A stretch of DNA of 63,011 bases from Candidatus Venteria ishoeyi (lineage in GTDB: Bacteria > Pseudomonadota > Gammaproteobacteria > Beggiatoales > Beggiatoaceae), in assembly GCF_030378065.1 (NCBI RefSeq), contig NZ_JAUCGJ010000024.1, positions 1 to 63,011 on the forward strand, in the 5' to 3' direction. Position 1 is the first letter of the stretch, and every line of letters begins with the position of its first letter. This document shows, one piece after another, positions 1 through 9,126 of the stretch. The translations under genes and the position numbers were made by a program. Under the pieces are notes generated by a model that worked only from the letters and a program-made list of their open reading frames with translations, ran no database searches and had not been told where the DNA came from.

Positions 1-444
1 ATTTGCCCTTTCAGGGCGTGGTATTGTGCGGGGTATCTGTCCAGGGGTGTTACCCCTGGCTGTATAAATATACCCCTTTGGGGTGTTTTGTTCGGCGGTG
101 TGGTGTTATTCATGATGTTTTCCCGCCTGTCGTTAGTTCGCCGGAGAAGGGTTTTTGTTGATAGCGCGATTTATCGCCAAAGCCCCAAGGGGGCGAATTA
201 TTATAGCCAGGGACAACGTCCCTGGAATGCGGTGGGTATGGTTTTACGCCCTGAAGGGGCATATTAAAATTTCCAGCACCTTTTTTAATTTGCCCTTTCA
301 GGGCGTGGTATTGTGCGGGGTATCTGTCCAGGGGTGTTACCCCTGGCTGTATTAATATACCCCTTTGGGGTGTTTTGTTCGGCTGTGCAGTGTTATTCAT
401 GATGTTTTCCCGCCTGTCATTAGTTCGCCGGAGAAGGCTTTTTG
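1..444. repeat. Tandem duplication of the hsdS 3' end and flank
   Basis: Bases 1-157 and 288-444 are near-identical direct copies (offset 287). Each copy includes the last codons of hsdS plus its downstream flank. The outer copy (110-157, minus) still encodes a version of the HsdS tail (FSGELTTGGKTS against FSGELMTGGKTS), so it is a detached 3' stub. Inside are short hairpins: CCAGGGGT-gtt-ACCCCTGG at 41-59, its copy at 328-346, and CCAGGGAC-aac-GTCCCTGG at 207-225. Apart from these, bases 1-396 hold no gene I can support. Confidence 0.85.
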
Positions 445-1566
445 CAGGAGGGATTGTTTGAGTTCAGAAAGTGATGTGAGTTTTTGTTGGTAAATATACT
501 CAAGACGTTGCACCTGCTCTTTTAATGCAGATATTTCACTAACAATATTTCTTTGCTCCGCAATATCAGGTATTGGGATGATGATGTCTTTAATTTTTCC
601 AAGTGAAAGGTTTTTCTGACGCACGCCTCGTCTAAGACTTAAGATTTCTGGTTTTGCTGCATTTATCGCATACATTATAAAAATAAGGTCAATATCAGCA
701 TTTGGTTTTGCACCCGCGATAGCTTGGTTAAACGCAGCTTTACGATCCAAAACAGACATTTTTAATGCCGCTGTGTCATACATTCCGATAAGTAGCGAAC
801 CACTTGGAAACAACTTTGTGTTCGAATTATTAAGTCCTAGTTCTGTGATCTTATTATTGGAAGCTTTTGTATAAACATCATTAAGTTCACCAGAGGAATA
901 CCATGCTATTTCTCCATTCCAATAATCTTTTTTTGACTTTAAAGGGGTTCCGCCACTCTGCACCTCAGTTAGATCGCCAAAACGCTTTGAACCCCATCCT
1001 TCAGGCCGTTCGGTGAAGATTGAATCCAAATAACTCTCAAACAACTCACGGGCATTGGCGAGATTTTTTTTGGTATTGGCAATCGCTGTATCGATTCCGG
1101 CAAAGGCTTCATCGAGAATGGCGACGATGCATTTTTGTTCTTCGATTGGTGGGATGGGAATATCGAATTTAAGCACTTCCTTGACATTAGCCCTTGGCAT
1201 TCTCGTACCAGTGCAAGTATGGTTAATTTCTTTCACAACCTGTTCACTTGTTATCCAGTAAAAAAGAAATGACTTATCAAGCTCGGCTTTTGGTAGAAGC
1301 GGAAAAATCTCAGACGAGCAATGTCCTTCAAAATCCGGTAACAGCACTTTATTAAGGTAAGGTCGTAAACGCCCGTAGAGGAGGTGCTCAGGTGTAAACT
1401 GAAACGTTGAACTCCCTACTTTCTTTGGCTCTCGACTTCCTACAAATTTACCTATGCCGCCTACAATGTCTTCCATACCAACATACGGCAACTCATCATC
1501 TTTGTACTTTGTTTTTTCAATAACACAGACATCACCAAGGCTGACTATCTTCCATCCATGTGTCAT
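397..1566 (-). CDS. hsdS: Type I restriction-modification specificity subunit HsdS
   Basis: DNA sequence-recognition subunit of a type I restriction-modification enzyme; it directs HsdM (and HsdR, not in this window) to a bipartite target. At 389 aa it has the normal two-part layout. There are two variable target-recognition regions, each followed by a conserved helical spacer opening with an IPIP-x(3)-EQ type motif (IPPIEEQ near residue 140, IPDIAEQ near 335). The C-terminus (LLQKAFSGEL) is typical of the family. It overlaps hsdM by 4 bp (ATGA), so the two are co-translated from hsdM. The 3' end is duplicated just downstream, which suggests past recombination at this specificity locus. Confidence 0.93.
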   Translation of the reverse strand: MTHGWKIVSLGDVCVIEKTKYKDDELPYVGMEDIVGGIGKFVGSREPKKVGSSTFQFTPEHLLYGRLRPYLNKVLLPDFEGHCSSEIFPLLPKAELDKSFLFYWITSEQVVKEINHTCTGTRMPRANVKEVLKFDIPIPPIEEQKCIVAILDEAFAGIDTAIANTKKNLANARELFESYLDSIFTERPEGWGSKRFGDLTEVQSGGTPLKSKKDYWNGEIAWYSSGELNDVYTKASNNKITELGLNNSNTKLFPSGSLLIGMYDTAALKMSVLDRKAAFNQAIAGAKPNADIDLIFIMYAINAAKPEILSLRRGVRQKNLSLGKIKDIIIPIPDIAEQRNIVSEISALKEQVQRLEYIYQQKLTSLSELKQSLLQKAFSGELMTGGKTS

Positions 1567-3032
1567 AACATCCCCCGAATCCCTTCCAAAATCTCCACGC
1601 TCTCCGCATCCAGCGTTTCAATCTCGTTAATAATCACTTCCGGGTCACGCAGCGGCTCTGCTTCCGCCTTGTTGGGATTTTTTACCGACAGGTCAAAGCT
1701 TTCCGGGTCAATCTTATTAATGCTGACTGTCCACGACTCATCGGAATCGGCAAAACCAGCTTGCAGTTCGATAAATTCTTTCAGGTCATTATCATTCAGC
1801 GGATTGGTTTTGCCCAGGCTGCGACCGGGGTCGAGGTGGTAATACCAGATGTTGCGGGTCGGCGCGCCTTTTTCAAAAAACAGCACCACGGTTTTCACCC
1901 CCGCGCCCAGAAACGTGCCACCGGGACAATCAAGAATGCTATGCAGCTTACAGCTTTCCAGCAGTTCCTGGCGCAGTGCTTTGGAGGCGTTGTCGGAATT
2001 GGACAGGAAGGTGTTTTTAATCACCACCGCTGCACGGCCTCCGGCTTTGAGGTTCTTGATGAAGTGTTGCAGGAACAGAAATGCGGTTTCGCCGGTTTTA
2101 ATGGTAAAGTTCTGCTGTACTTCCTTGCGTTCCTTGCCGCCAAAGGGTGGATTGGCAAGGATGACATTAAAACGATCCTTTTCCTGAATATCGTCCAGAT
2201 TTTCTGTCAGCGTATTGGTGTGAATGATATTGGGTGCTTCTATGCCATGCAGAATCAGGTTCATGATGGCAATGACGTAGGCGAGGCTTTTCTTTTCCTT
2301 GCCGTAAAAGGTTTGGGTTTGTAGTTTTTTAAGCTGGCTGGTGGTCAGTTTTGCCAGCTTTCCCGCCTGGTCGTAACGCAAATAGCCATAGGACTCACAC
2401 AAAAAACCCGCCGAGCCACAAGCACCATCGTAGATACGCTCACCAATCTGCGGCTTAATCACCTGTATCATGGCGCGGATAAGGGGTCGCGGCGTATAGT
2501 ATTCGCCGCCATTACGCCCTGCATTGCCCATGTTTTTGATTTTGGTTTCGTAGATATGGGATAACTCGTGCTTTTCCTGCTGCGAGTTAAAACTGAGTTT
2601 ATCAATATCCCCAAGCGCATCCCGCAGCGAGTAGCCGCTGGTGAATTTGTTTTTTATCTCGCCAAAGATTTCACCAATCTTGTATTCGATGGTGTCCGCG
2701 CTGGACGCGCGTTGCTTGAAGCCGTGCAGATAAGTGAATAACTTACCGTTGACATAGGCGATTAGGTCATCGCCGGTCATGGCATTGTTATGGTCCAACT
2801 TGCCTTGTGGGGTTTTCGGTGCCGCCCAGTTTGACCAGCGGTGTTTCTCTTCAATGATGTATGTATACGGCTTGCCCTTAAGCTCGGCCTGCATGGATTT
2901 TTCTTGCTCCAAATCATCCAGATACTTGAGAAACAGCATCCAGGAAGTCTGCTCGGTATAATCCAGTTCTGTGGTACAGCCTGCCTCTTTCCAAAGGACA
3001 TCATCAATATTTTTAAAGGTTTGCTCGAACAT
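1563..3032 (-). CDS. hsdM: Type I restriction-modification N6-adenine methyltransferase HsdM
   Basis: Methyltransferase subunit that transfers a methyl group from SAM to adenine N6 at the site chosen by HsdS. An N-terminal helical HsdM_N domain spans about residues 1-135. The Rossmann-type N6 methyltransferase domain follows, with SAM motif I (DGACGSAGFL, about residue 203) and the catalytic motif IV NPPF (ANPPFGG, about 294). The 489-aa length is normal. The start MFEQTFKNID is the family's usual beginning. It is first in the visible unit and overlaps hsdS by 4 bp. No hsdR is present; it would have to lie left of the window or be missing. Confidence 0.95.
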   Translation of the reverse strand: MFEQTFKNIDDVLWKEAGCTTELDYTEQTSWMLFLKYLDDLEQEKSMQAELKGKPYTYIIEEKHRWSNWAAPKTPQGKLDHNNAMTGDDLIAYVNGKLFTYLHGFKQRASSADTIEYKIGEIFGEIKNKFTSGYSLRDALGDIDKLSFNSQQEKHELSHIYETKIKNMGNAGRNGGEYYTPRPLIRAMIQVIKPQIGERIYDGACGSAGFLCESYGYLRYDQAGKLAKLTTSQLKKLQTQTFYGKEKKSLAYVIAIMNLILHGIEAPNIIHTNTLTENLDDIQEKDRFNVILANPPFGGKERKEVQQNFTIKTGETAFLFLQHFIKNLKAGGRAAVVIKNTFLSNSDNASKALRQELLESCKLHSILDCPGGTFLGAGVKTVVLFFEKGAPTRNIWYYHLDPGRSLGKTNPLNDNDLKEFIELQAGFADSDESWTVSINKIDPESFDLSVKNPNKAEAEPLRDPEVIINEIETLDAESVEILEGIRGML

Positions 3033-3117
3033 AGTGTTTTTATTTTCTCGTTATCAGGAATTCGTTCTGTTGGAAAATATCACATTTCCCACTGGCAAAC
3101 CATTTTGGGATGCACCG

Positions 3118-3153
3118 AAATGGCGGATGGCGCTGGCGCTTATCCGCCCTACC
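3118..3153. repeat. REP-like palindrome upstream of hsdM
   Basis: GGCGGAT (3122-3128) pairs with ATCCGCC (3142-3148) around a GC-rich centre, followed by CTAC. This resembles the general form of bacterial REP/BIME sequences. It lies in the 156-bp gap between hsdM and the Rpn-like gene, which holds nothing else recognisable. Confidence 0.5.
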
Positions 3154-3188
3154 ACACTGGTTTATGGATCAAAAAAGTGTTTGGAATT

Positions 3189-4082
3189 TTAAATATCAGT
3201 CAGGTTAAGTGAGGCGATTTGCGCCATTGACAGTCCTGTTGCTGCTGCAATCGTTTCGCTGTCTATACCCGCTTGTTTCAATTTTGCAGCCGTCATTAAC
3301 ACGCCTTTTTGAATGCCTCTGTCTTCCCCGATGACAATGCCTTCCTCCTTGCCTAAAACGTAAGTGGACTCATACATGCTGGCTTCATAATGTAATTGTT
3401 CCTGATGCCGCTCATAGGCCAAACGTTCCGTGGAATCCATTTTCAGTACATCCAGAACCTCTTTCGCCTGCTTGAGTCCCCTGGCATTAAATTTATTTTT
3501 AATTTCTTCATTTTTAAGAAAATAAATCCATTCATCCAATGCATCTTTGGCAACATCGTTAAAATTTCGCAGTTCAATTAGATAATATTCAGGATAGAGA
3601 TCAGCAATTTTTTTTACCTGGTAGAGTTTTTTCTGTTCCGCGCTGAGTTGCAGTTCACTATGGTTATGCAAACCGATAAACCGGGTGGTACCGTGATAAA
3701 CGTAATCATCGCCTTTGCCTAAATCAAAATGCAGGATATTCACTGAGATGACTTTACTCACATCCGCATAAGCTGCGCCTTTTTCCAAATGCTCGCTAAT
3801 CACTTTGGAACTGGCGTATAAAATGCGCTGTAAATAATCCAATTCCCGGGAATATTGCACTTCGATAATAATAATACGCTGGTCACCATCTTTAACTTTA
3901 ATGTCTACGCGGTTAAATTTATTATCTTGCGCTTCCTGATTGCTTTCGCTGTCCAACACTTCCAGAATACGAATATCAGTCATTAACAGTTCAGATAAAA
4001 AACCTTCAAGAATACCGAAATTTGCCTTGCTTCTGAGAATTTTTTTTATTGCCCAATCAAAGCTGATAAGTTTTCTTGTCAT
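3189..4082 (-). CDS. Rpn/PD-(D/E)XK family transposase-like nuclease (PF12784 type)
   Basis: Member of the recombination-promoting nuclease / PD-(D/E)XK 'transposase' family, common in many copies in Thiotrichales and cyanobacteria. These proteins are DNA nucleases tied to recA-independent recombination. The N-terminus (KLISFDWAIKKILRSKANF) is diagnostic. A degenerate active site can be read as VDIKVKDGDQRIIIIEVQ, with Gln in the usual Lys position as in relatives. The C-terminal tail carries a coiled segment and a helix-turn-helix-like ATGLSMAQIASL. I start at MTRKLIS (4082) because homologues begin there; an upstream in-frame ATG at 4127 would add 15 residues that look non-coding. It stands alone. 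Confidence 0.85.
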   Translation of the reverse strand: MTRKLISFDWAIKKILRSKANFGILEGFLSELLMTDIRILEVLDSESNQEAQDNKFNRVDIKVKDGDQRIIIIEVQYSRELDYLQRILYASSKVISEHLEKGAAYADVSKVISVNILHFDLGKGDDYVYHGTTRFIGLHNHSELQLSAEQKKLYQVKKIADLYPEYYLIELRNFNDVAKDALDEWIYFLKNEEIKNKFNARGLKQAKEVLDVLKMDSTERLAYERHQEQLHYEASMYESTYVLGKEEGIVIGEDRGIQKGVLMTAAKLKQAGIDSETIAAATGLSMAQIASLNLTDI

Positions 4083-4259
4083 TTTTTTGCATCCAATACA
4101 GCAATATGGGGAGGGTAAGCGCAGCACTATCTGCCAAAAGCACCATTAAACGCAAATATCATAGCATATCTCTACTGCTGCGCCATTTTCCAAAATAGCG
4201 GGGCAGTAAGGAATGCGCTGCTAGAGGCGTAGTTGCAAAGTGAAGGGTTGGATGCTGAT

Positions 4260-5738
4260 TTAGCCTGATGGCAGTTGTCGGTGTTTGTTTGTGTTGCCAT
4301 GATGCTGCTGTTGTAAAATTTTTTCCAGTCGAGCGTGGGCTTCAAGTGAATGCAAAGTGATGGCAATTGCAGGCATGGCTTGTTTAAGCAATGTTCGCTC
4401 TAAGTCGCTCAAGGTTTTGAAAAAGCCCAGCTCGATCACGCCTTTAACATGCTCTTCGTAGAGCAGTGGTTGCACCAGGATAGCGCGTGGCAGGCTGCCT
4501 CCCAGGCTGGATTGGATATATAAATAATCCTGTGGCGGTTCTTTGAATACCAGGGTTTGCTTTTGTTCTGCGGCCTGACCCACCAGACCTTCACCAAATT
4601 TGAAGGTTTCCGGTGCTGAGGGGGTGTTTTGATGCGCATAAGCAGCCACACGTTTTAACACGGGCTGCGCATCGTTTTCCACAGTGGCTGCAATAAAAAA
4701 TACGGCAACTTTGGCATCCAGGTGATGACTCAGGCAAATAATCACTTTTTCAGCCAGTTTTTGCGTATCCTGCTCGCCCTGCATTTCCTGGTTTAACTGT
4801 GCCAGTGCATTTTTCAGCCAGATTTCTTTATCAGCGGCGGCTTTGGCGGCTAAAGCATCACTGGTCGCCTGCTTGGATTGCTCAAGTGTTTCTTGCAGAC
4901 GTTGCGCCATAGTGCGTAGCGCCTGCGCCAGTTTGCCAGTGGCATCATTGACCTGAAGCGGTATTGTTTCCTGAAAATGTCCCTGCGCAATCTGGCTGGA
5001 ATACTCAGCCAAGCGGCTCAAACGCTGATAAAGCAAGCGGTTGAAAAAAAACTGAGCGCCTCCGATAAAGACTATCAGGCTGATAAAAATCAGTAATATA
5101 TGGTAATTAAGCTGATGCAGAATATCAGATATTCTGCGGGTTTCAGCAACAGTCCCGCTTGTGCTGCGATGGGCTGAAGCGGATGCTGTCGTGATACGCT
5201 GATTGAATTCGTCTTCAATTTTCTGAAAATGCTGCTCGATTTCAACAACCACATCCTCCGAATCATCCAACAGTTGTTGCCGCACCCCTGAACTCATTGT
5301 GCTCAACGCTTCTTCGCCAATATCTTGCAAAATACCCAGTTCTTCCTGAATTTCACTCAGCATTATCGGTAAAATATCAGCCGGCCATTGCTGCTTGATT
5401 ATTTCACCTTGCTGAATAAGCTGTTGTACAATTTCCTGTGTTGTATCATCTGTACGATCCGAGTCCAGTACCAATAAAAAAAATTCATATTTGAAGTGTC
5501 GTACAAGCTCGCGGGTATCTTTGATAAGTAAATATAAGGGCAGGGTTGTTTTTAATGCGGCTTCCACTCGTTTATTGTTGATTTCGGCATTGTGTAAATT
5601 AGCCTGGTTATGCGCTTCAACCGCTTGTAACTGACCCCAAAGCAAATAACCGCCCAAAGCTAATAAAACAATTAAACTCAGCATGTTCAAACCAGCTAAG
5701 CACTGTAAGGACCAGTGTTGCAGTGTGTTATTTTTCAT
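4260..5738 (-). CDS. Membrane HAMP-GAF sensor protein without output domain
   Basis: A 492-aa inner-membrane sensor. TM1 is at about 14-36, followed by a helical periplasmic region of about 175 residues and TM2 at about 212-232. A HAMP linker (LSRLAEYSSQIAQGHF) follows, then a coiled coil, and a GAF domain at about 320-460 (LAEKVIICLSHHLDAKVAV ... GEGLVGQAA). The protein stops shortly after the GAF with a Gln/His-rich tail. No histidine kinase, GGDEF or MCP domain follows in any frame of the 110 bp after the stop, so it may signal through a partner or be a truncated kinase. No obvious operon partner. Confidence 0.8.
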   Translation of the reverse strand: MKNNTLQHWSLQCLAGLNMLSLIVLLALGGYLLWGQLQAVEAHNQANLHNAEINNKRVEAALKTTLPLYLLIKDTRELVRHFKYEFFLLVLDSDRTDDTTQEIVQQLIQQGEIIKQQWPADILPIMLSEIQEELGILQDIGEEALSTMSSGVRQQLLDDSEDVVVEIEQHFQKIEDEFNQRITTASASAHRSTSGTVAETRRISDILHQLNYHILLIFISLIVFIGGAQFFFNRLLYQRLSRLAEYSSQIAQGHFQETIPLQVNDATGKLAQALRTMAQRLQETLEQSKQATSDALAAKAAADKEIWLKNALAQLNQEMQGEQDTQKLAEKVIICLSHHLDAKVAVFFIAATVENDAQPVLKRVAAYAHQNTPSAPETFKFGEGLVGQAAEQKQTLVFKEPPQDYLYIQSSLGGSLPRAILVQPLLYEEHVKGVIELGFFKTLSDLERTLLKQAMPAIAITLHSLEAHARLEKILQQQHHGNTNKHRQLPSG

Positions 5739-5796
5739 GATTTTGATATGCCATTCAATGGTGAATGCGATATATCGTGCTTACACCGAACTCAGC

Positions 5797-6657
5797 CTAT
5801 TCAGTTTGTTTGTTTTGAAACTGGAAAATCAAGGTGTCGGAAATCATATGGTCATCACTTTCACTGTGGTTGAATACGGCAATACCACCTTTTACCGCTT
5901 TACCTGGCACAAAAACAACATCATCGTCATGCCCTGTATTCAGCTTGCGGCTCAACTCTAAATGCCACTTCCCATTTTTCCAAATGCCTTTGGCTTTGAC
6001 ATCCATCATTGAGCCTTTAGCCTGTTCATTAATAATATACTTGGGCATCAGCGCCTGCTGCTTTTTGCGATAACGTTTGGTTTTGTAGGGTTTGTTTCCC
6101 GCATCCATCGGTCGTTGTATGTAGAGTGGCTCACCATCTGCTGCCATGCCTTTATAAGTGCGCAGCAGTTTTTGACGGCTGATTATGGTCATTTTGTCAT
6201 TGGCGTTACCCGTTGCATTACTGCGAAAAGCTTTCCAATGCCACATATCCGCAGTAAATGACTGACCGGAAAACCAGTCCGTGGTGTAGTTTCCTGTCAT
6301 TTCAAACTGCAAGGCAAGGCGATCTTCGCGTTGTGGCCCGGTGATGTACTTTTGTTGGTTGTCATCCCATACAAACGGCTTGTGCATGATGTCATGACTG
6401 TCATCATCCCAAACCATATAAAAAAACACCTGATCGCCATAAATACCGGCTTTCAGTTGTACTTGTGGTACATTGGAGATCCCGTCGGCTTTGGTTTTAT
6501 GTAAAGGGATATTTACCGCTGTCACTTTGGACCAGTCATCATCCATGCCATCCACTATCGGCTGGCTCGTGAGTTCTGGAATGGATATTGTCAACGCTGA
6601 TGCAGTACGCATAACGTATGCACTAAGACAGATTAAGAAAGTTAATGGGTATTTCAT
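5797..6657 (-). CDS. Periplasmic haem-binding protein, ethylbenzene dehydrogenase gamma-like (EB_dh)
   Basis: A 286-aa protein with a Sec signal peptide (about residues 1-21, cleavage after TASA). The body resembles the EB_dh / DMSO-reductase-type-II gamma haem-b-binding domain: PIVDGMDDDWSKV near the start, then a lipocalin-like beta pattern with DDSHD, REDRLALQF and MWHWKAFRS, and a final strand region with HLELSRKL. Such domains carry electrons for periplasmic molybdoenzymes or occur alone in c-type cytochrome systems. No molybdopterin catalytic subunit is nearby, so the redox partner is unknown. It is transcribed alone, 50 bp downstream of slyD. Confidence 0.78.
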   Translation of the reverse strand: MKYPLTFLICLSAYVMRTASALTISIPELTSQPIVDGMDDDWSKVTAVNIPLHKTKADGISNVPQVQLKAGIYGDQVFFYMVWDDDSHDIMHKPFVWDDNQQKYITGPQREDRLALQFEMTGNYTTDWFSGQSFTADMWHWKAFRSNATGNANDKMTIISRQKLLRTYKGMAADGEPLYIQRPMDAGNKPYKTKRYRKKQQALMPKYIINEQAKGSMMDVKAKGIWKNGKWHLELSRKLNTGHDDDVVFVPGKAVKGGIAVFNHSESDDHMISDTLIFQFQNKQTE

Positions 6658-6707
6658 GTGCTTCCTCCATCGTAATAAAAATATATCAGATATTGAAGTC
6701 AGATTGC

Positions 6708-7223
6708 TTAACCCTGCTCACTACGCAAAGTATACCCCCGCTGCAATTCTTTATCAGTAGCAGGGCGAATATTTAGCACTTCCAAGACAAAACGTAATTT
6801 TTTACCCGCATAAGCATGATTACCTTCCACCGTAATCAAACCGTTTTCAACTTTAACTACGACAAATTTATGTAAACTGCCATCTTCAACTTCGGCTTCC
6901 ATTTCGGTGCCAACGGTTTGCGCTTCGGGAGGGAAAGCATCAAAACTATCGGTCATGCGCAAACGCTCGTCATACTCGCCAAAGGCATCAATGGGGTTGA
7001 GCGTAATCTCTACTTTACTGCCCACTTCTTTGGATTCCAGTGCTTCCTCGACTTTTTCCGGCATACCGCCATAGCCGCCATGCAGATAATACAAATCATC
7101 CCGATATTCAAGAATATCATTGTGCGGCATCTCAAATAAAGCATATTTCAGACGTACCACTTTATTTTTCCGAATTCGGGTATAACGGGGTTTGCGTACA
7201 AAATGCACGACCTGCTCACTCAT
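6708..7223 (-). CDS. slyD: FKBP-type peptidyl-prolyl cis-trans isomerase SlyD
   Basis: Cytoplasmic prolyl isomerase and chaperone. The FKBP core is interrupted by the IF chaperone insert, as in SlyD: the core holds YYLHGGYGGMPEKVEEAL and IDAFGEYDERL, and the insert region holds EAEVEDGSLHKFVVVKV then VEGNHAYAGKKLRF. At 171 aa it lacks the long His/Cys-rich metal-binding tail of the E. coli protein, so nickel handling is not suggested. It overlaps ubiX by 4 bp (ATGA) and is the second gene of that pair. Confidence 0.9.
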   Translation of the reverse strand: MSEQVVHFVRKPRYTRIRKNKVVRLKYALFEMPHNDILEYRDDLYYLHGGYGGMPEKVEEALESKEVGSKVEITLNPIDAFGEYDERLRMTDSFDAFPPEAQTVGTEMEAEVEDGSLHKFVVVKVENGLITVEGNHAYAGKKLRFVLEVLNIRPATDKELQRGYTLRSEQG

Positions 7224-7831
7224 GCGTCTTTTTCTCCCCAGCGTGGTATCAGCTGGTGTTCTATGTGGAGTTGATCCAATATTCGCGCCACCACAAAATC
7301 CACCAAATCACGGGTCTGTTGCGGGTGGTAATAAAAGCCGGGGTTTGCGGGTAAAATTACCGCGCCAGCACGCGCCAGACGCAGCATATTTTCCAATTGG
7401 ATAACAGATAGAGGGGTATCGCGGTGTACTAAAATTAAAGACCGCTGCTCTTTGAGTATGACATCGGCGGCGCGTTCAATCAGGTTGCGACTGGTACCAG
7501 CGGCAATGCCCGCCAGCGTGCCGCTGGTGCAAGGGCAAACCACCATGGCTCGCGGTACATTAGTGCCACTGGCAACCGGCGCGCCCCATTGCTCCCGCCC
7601 AAAGACCTGGAGTTGTTCATCAGTTACCTGAAAATGTTGAGTTAATTGGGCTTGAATTTCTTGCGGACGCGAGGGAAGGTGTAAATCGGTTTCCGTGTTA
7701 ATCACGATTAAAGCCGGGGCAGATACTAATAAATAAACCTGCTCTCCCGCTTTTAACAGTTGCTGCATCAAACGTAAGCCATAATCAGCGCCGGATGCGC
7801 CTGTCATTGCCAGCGTAATTGCAGGGTTCAT
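7220..7831 (-). CDS. ubiX: Flavin prenyltransferase UbiX
   Basis: Makes prenylated FMN, the cofactor of the UbiD decarboxylase in ubiquinone synthesis. The N-terminal flavoprotein motif LAMTGASGADYGLRL and the conserved CPCTSGTLAGIAAG, HRDTPLS and MLRLARAGAVILPANPGFY segments are all present. At 203 aa it has normal length. It lies directly upstream of slyD with a 4-bp overlap, so the two are one transcript. ubiD is not in the window. Confidence 0.95.
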   Translation of the reverse strand: MNPAITLAMTGASGADYGLRLMQQLLKAGEQVYLLVSAPALIVINTETDLHLPSRPQEIQAQLTQHFQVTDEQLQVFGREQWGAPVASGTNVPRAMVVCPCTSGTLAGIAAGTSRNLIERAADVILKEQRSLILVHRDTPLSVIQLENMLRLARAGAVILPANPGFYYHPQQTRDLVDFVVARILDQLHIEHQLIPRWGEKDA

Positions 7832-7960
7832 AAGGAGTTCCAGAAAAAGTTTTGCGCCAGTTTTTGTTCAGGACTTGGTGGTCATTATTTTGGAACAAAA
7901 ACGAGATTAATTATGTTACTGGGTATAGTGCTGGAATTGAAGGAGGGAAAAAATAAGAAT

Positions 7961-8034
7961 TGGCTGGGGGACAAGGATTCGAACCTTGGTTGACGGAGTC
8001 AGAGTCCGTAGTCCTGCCGCTAGACGATCCCCCA
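7961..8034 (-). tRNA. tRNA-Gln (anticodon CUG)
   Basis: On the minus strand the sequence folds as a 74-nt tRNA. The 7-bp acceptor stem is TGGGGGA/TCCCCCA. The anticodon stem ACGGA/TCCGT encloses loop CTCTGAC with anticodon CTG. The T arm is CAAGG-TTCGAAT-CCTTG, and the 3' GCCA is encoded. The layout closely follows gammaproteobacterial tRNA-Gln, including its weak first U-A pair. Confidence 0.95.
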
Positions 8035-8048
8035 ATAGAAAATCTATA

Positions 8049-8140
8049 GGAATGAAAATTTTATAAAACCCTGAAACCAGAAGACTCCTGTTTATGCAGG
8101 AATAATATATCCTCTGATTTTGGGGTTTTATTTTCATTCC
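8049..8140. repeat. Long inverted repeat between tRNA-Gln and rpsI
   Basis: Left arm 8049-8070 (GGAATGAAAATtttATAAAACC) and right arm 8122-8140 (GGGGTTTTATTTTCATTCC) are complementary except for a 3-nt bulge, with about 50 nt between them. It could be a transcript-end hairpin or a mobile-element relic. It has no coding content. Confidence 0.55.
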
Positions 8141-8143
8141 GTA

Positions 8144-8165
8144 CCAGCATTGTAAACAATGCTGG
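8144..8165. terminator. Hairpin after rpsI
   Basis: CCAGCATTGT/ACAATGCTGG is a perfect palindrome 18 bp beyond the rpsI stop. No T-tract follows on the minus strand, so it may stabilise the mRNA end or act only as a weak terminator. Confidence 0.5.
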
Positions 8166-8183
8166 ATGAGGCAAAAAACAGTA

Positions 8184-8570
8184 TTAACGTTTGCTGTACT
8201 GTGTGCCTTTACGGGCTTTGTGCAGACCCACTTTCTTACGTTCCACTTTACGTGCATCGCGGGTTACAAAACCTGCTTTACGTAGGGATGGACGCAGGGT
8301 TTCATCATACTCAATCAAAGCACGGGTTAAACCATGACGGATAGAACCGGCTTGTCCAGTATTGCCACCACCTTTTACGGTTACGGTAATATCAAACTTT
8401 TCATGCAGTTCGGTCACGTCTAAAGGCTGACGTACTACCATACGTGAGGTTTTACGACCAAAATACTCATCCAGCGGACGACCATTGACGGTGATGCTAC
8501 CAGAGCCAGGACGTAAAAAAACACGCGCAGTGGAGCTTTTACGACGACCGGTACTATAATACTGTTCCAT
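8184..8570 (-). CDS. rpsI: 30S ribosomal protein S9
   Basis: Small-subunit protein whose basic tail reaches the P-site tRNA. The 128-aa sequence has the typical start [15 protein letters not shown], the central [16 protein letters not shown] block and the conserved C-terminal [11 protein letters not shown]. It is second in the universal rplM-rpsI operon, 38 bp downstream of rplM. Confidence 0.98.
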   Translation of the reverse strand: MEQYYSTGRRKSSTARVFLRPGSGSITVNGRPLDEYFGRKTSRMVVRQPLDVTELHEKFDITVTVKGGGNTGQAGSIRHGLTRALIEYDETLRPSLRKAGFVTRDARKVERKKVGLHKARKGTQYSKR

Positions 8571-8608
8571 AATGAATGCTTATCTGAGTAATAAAGTTAA
8601 ACGAAAAA

Positions 8609-9037
8609 TTAGATTTCTAAGGCAACAGGCTGCTGTGCAGTATGTTCATGGCTGGAGCCTGAATAGACTTTCAGCTTCTTAAACATTGCACGACCCAGTG
8701 GGCCTTTAGGTAACATGCCTTTTACGGCGTTTTCAAGAATACGCTCAGGATGTTTGTCCTGCATCTTGTCAAAGCTCACGCCTTTAATACCACCAGGATA
8801 GCCGGTGTGGTGATAGTACATTTTATCTGTGTACTTATTACCTGTGACACGTAATTTCTCAACATTAACAACGACGATATAATCACCGGTATCAACATGA
8901 GGTGTATATTCTGGTTTATGCTTACCGCGCAGACGACGTGCGATTTCGGTAGCAAAGCGACCCAGCACTTTATTATCGGCATCGACAACATACCAGTCGC
9001 GTTTTACAGTTTCAGGCTTTGCACTAAAGGTTTTCAT
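8609..9037 (-). CDS. rplM: 50S ribosomal protein L13
   Basis: Large-subunit assembly protein. Starting at [11 protein letters not shown] (9037) gives 142 aa, the usual family length; the upstream in-frame extension to 9109 has no homologous look and is rejected. Typical blocks are present: [38 protein letters not shown] and [10 protein letters not shown]. It is the first gene of the rplM-rpsI operon. In many bacteria this operon is autoregulated through its leader, but nothing clear is visible here. Confidence 0.98.
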   Translation of the reverse strand: MKTFSAKPETVKRDWYVVDADNKVLGRFATEIARRLRGKHKPEYTPHVDTGDYIVVVNVEKLRVTGNKYTDKMYYHHTGYPGGIKGVSFDKMQDKHPERILENAVKGMLPKGPLGRAMFKKLKVYSGSSHEHTAQQPVALEI

Positions 9038-9126
9038 GAGCAATAAATTCGTTCTATTTGGTGATACTGAAAGGCGGCAAATGGTACTGGGATAGAAGGT
9101 ATGTGTCAAGTTTTAAATTTAATCTA

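Noticed and set aside
1761-2324. Long plus-strand ORF antisense to hsdM
   Set aside because: It is a shadow of the clearly conserved hsdM frame; no family resemblance and no ribosome site.
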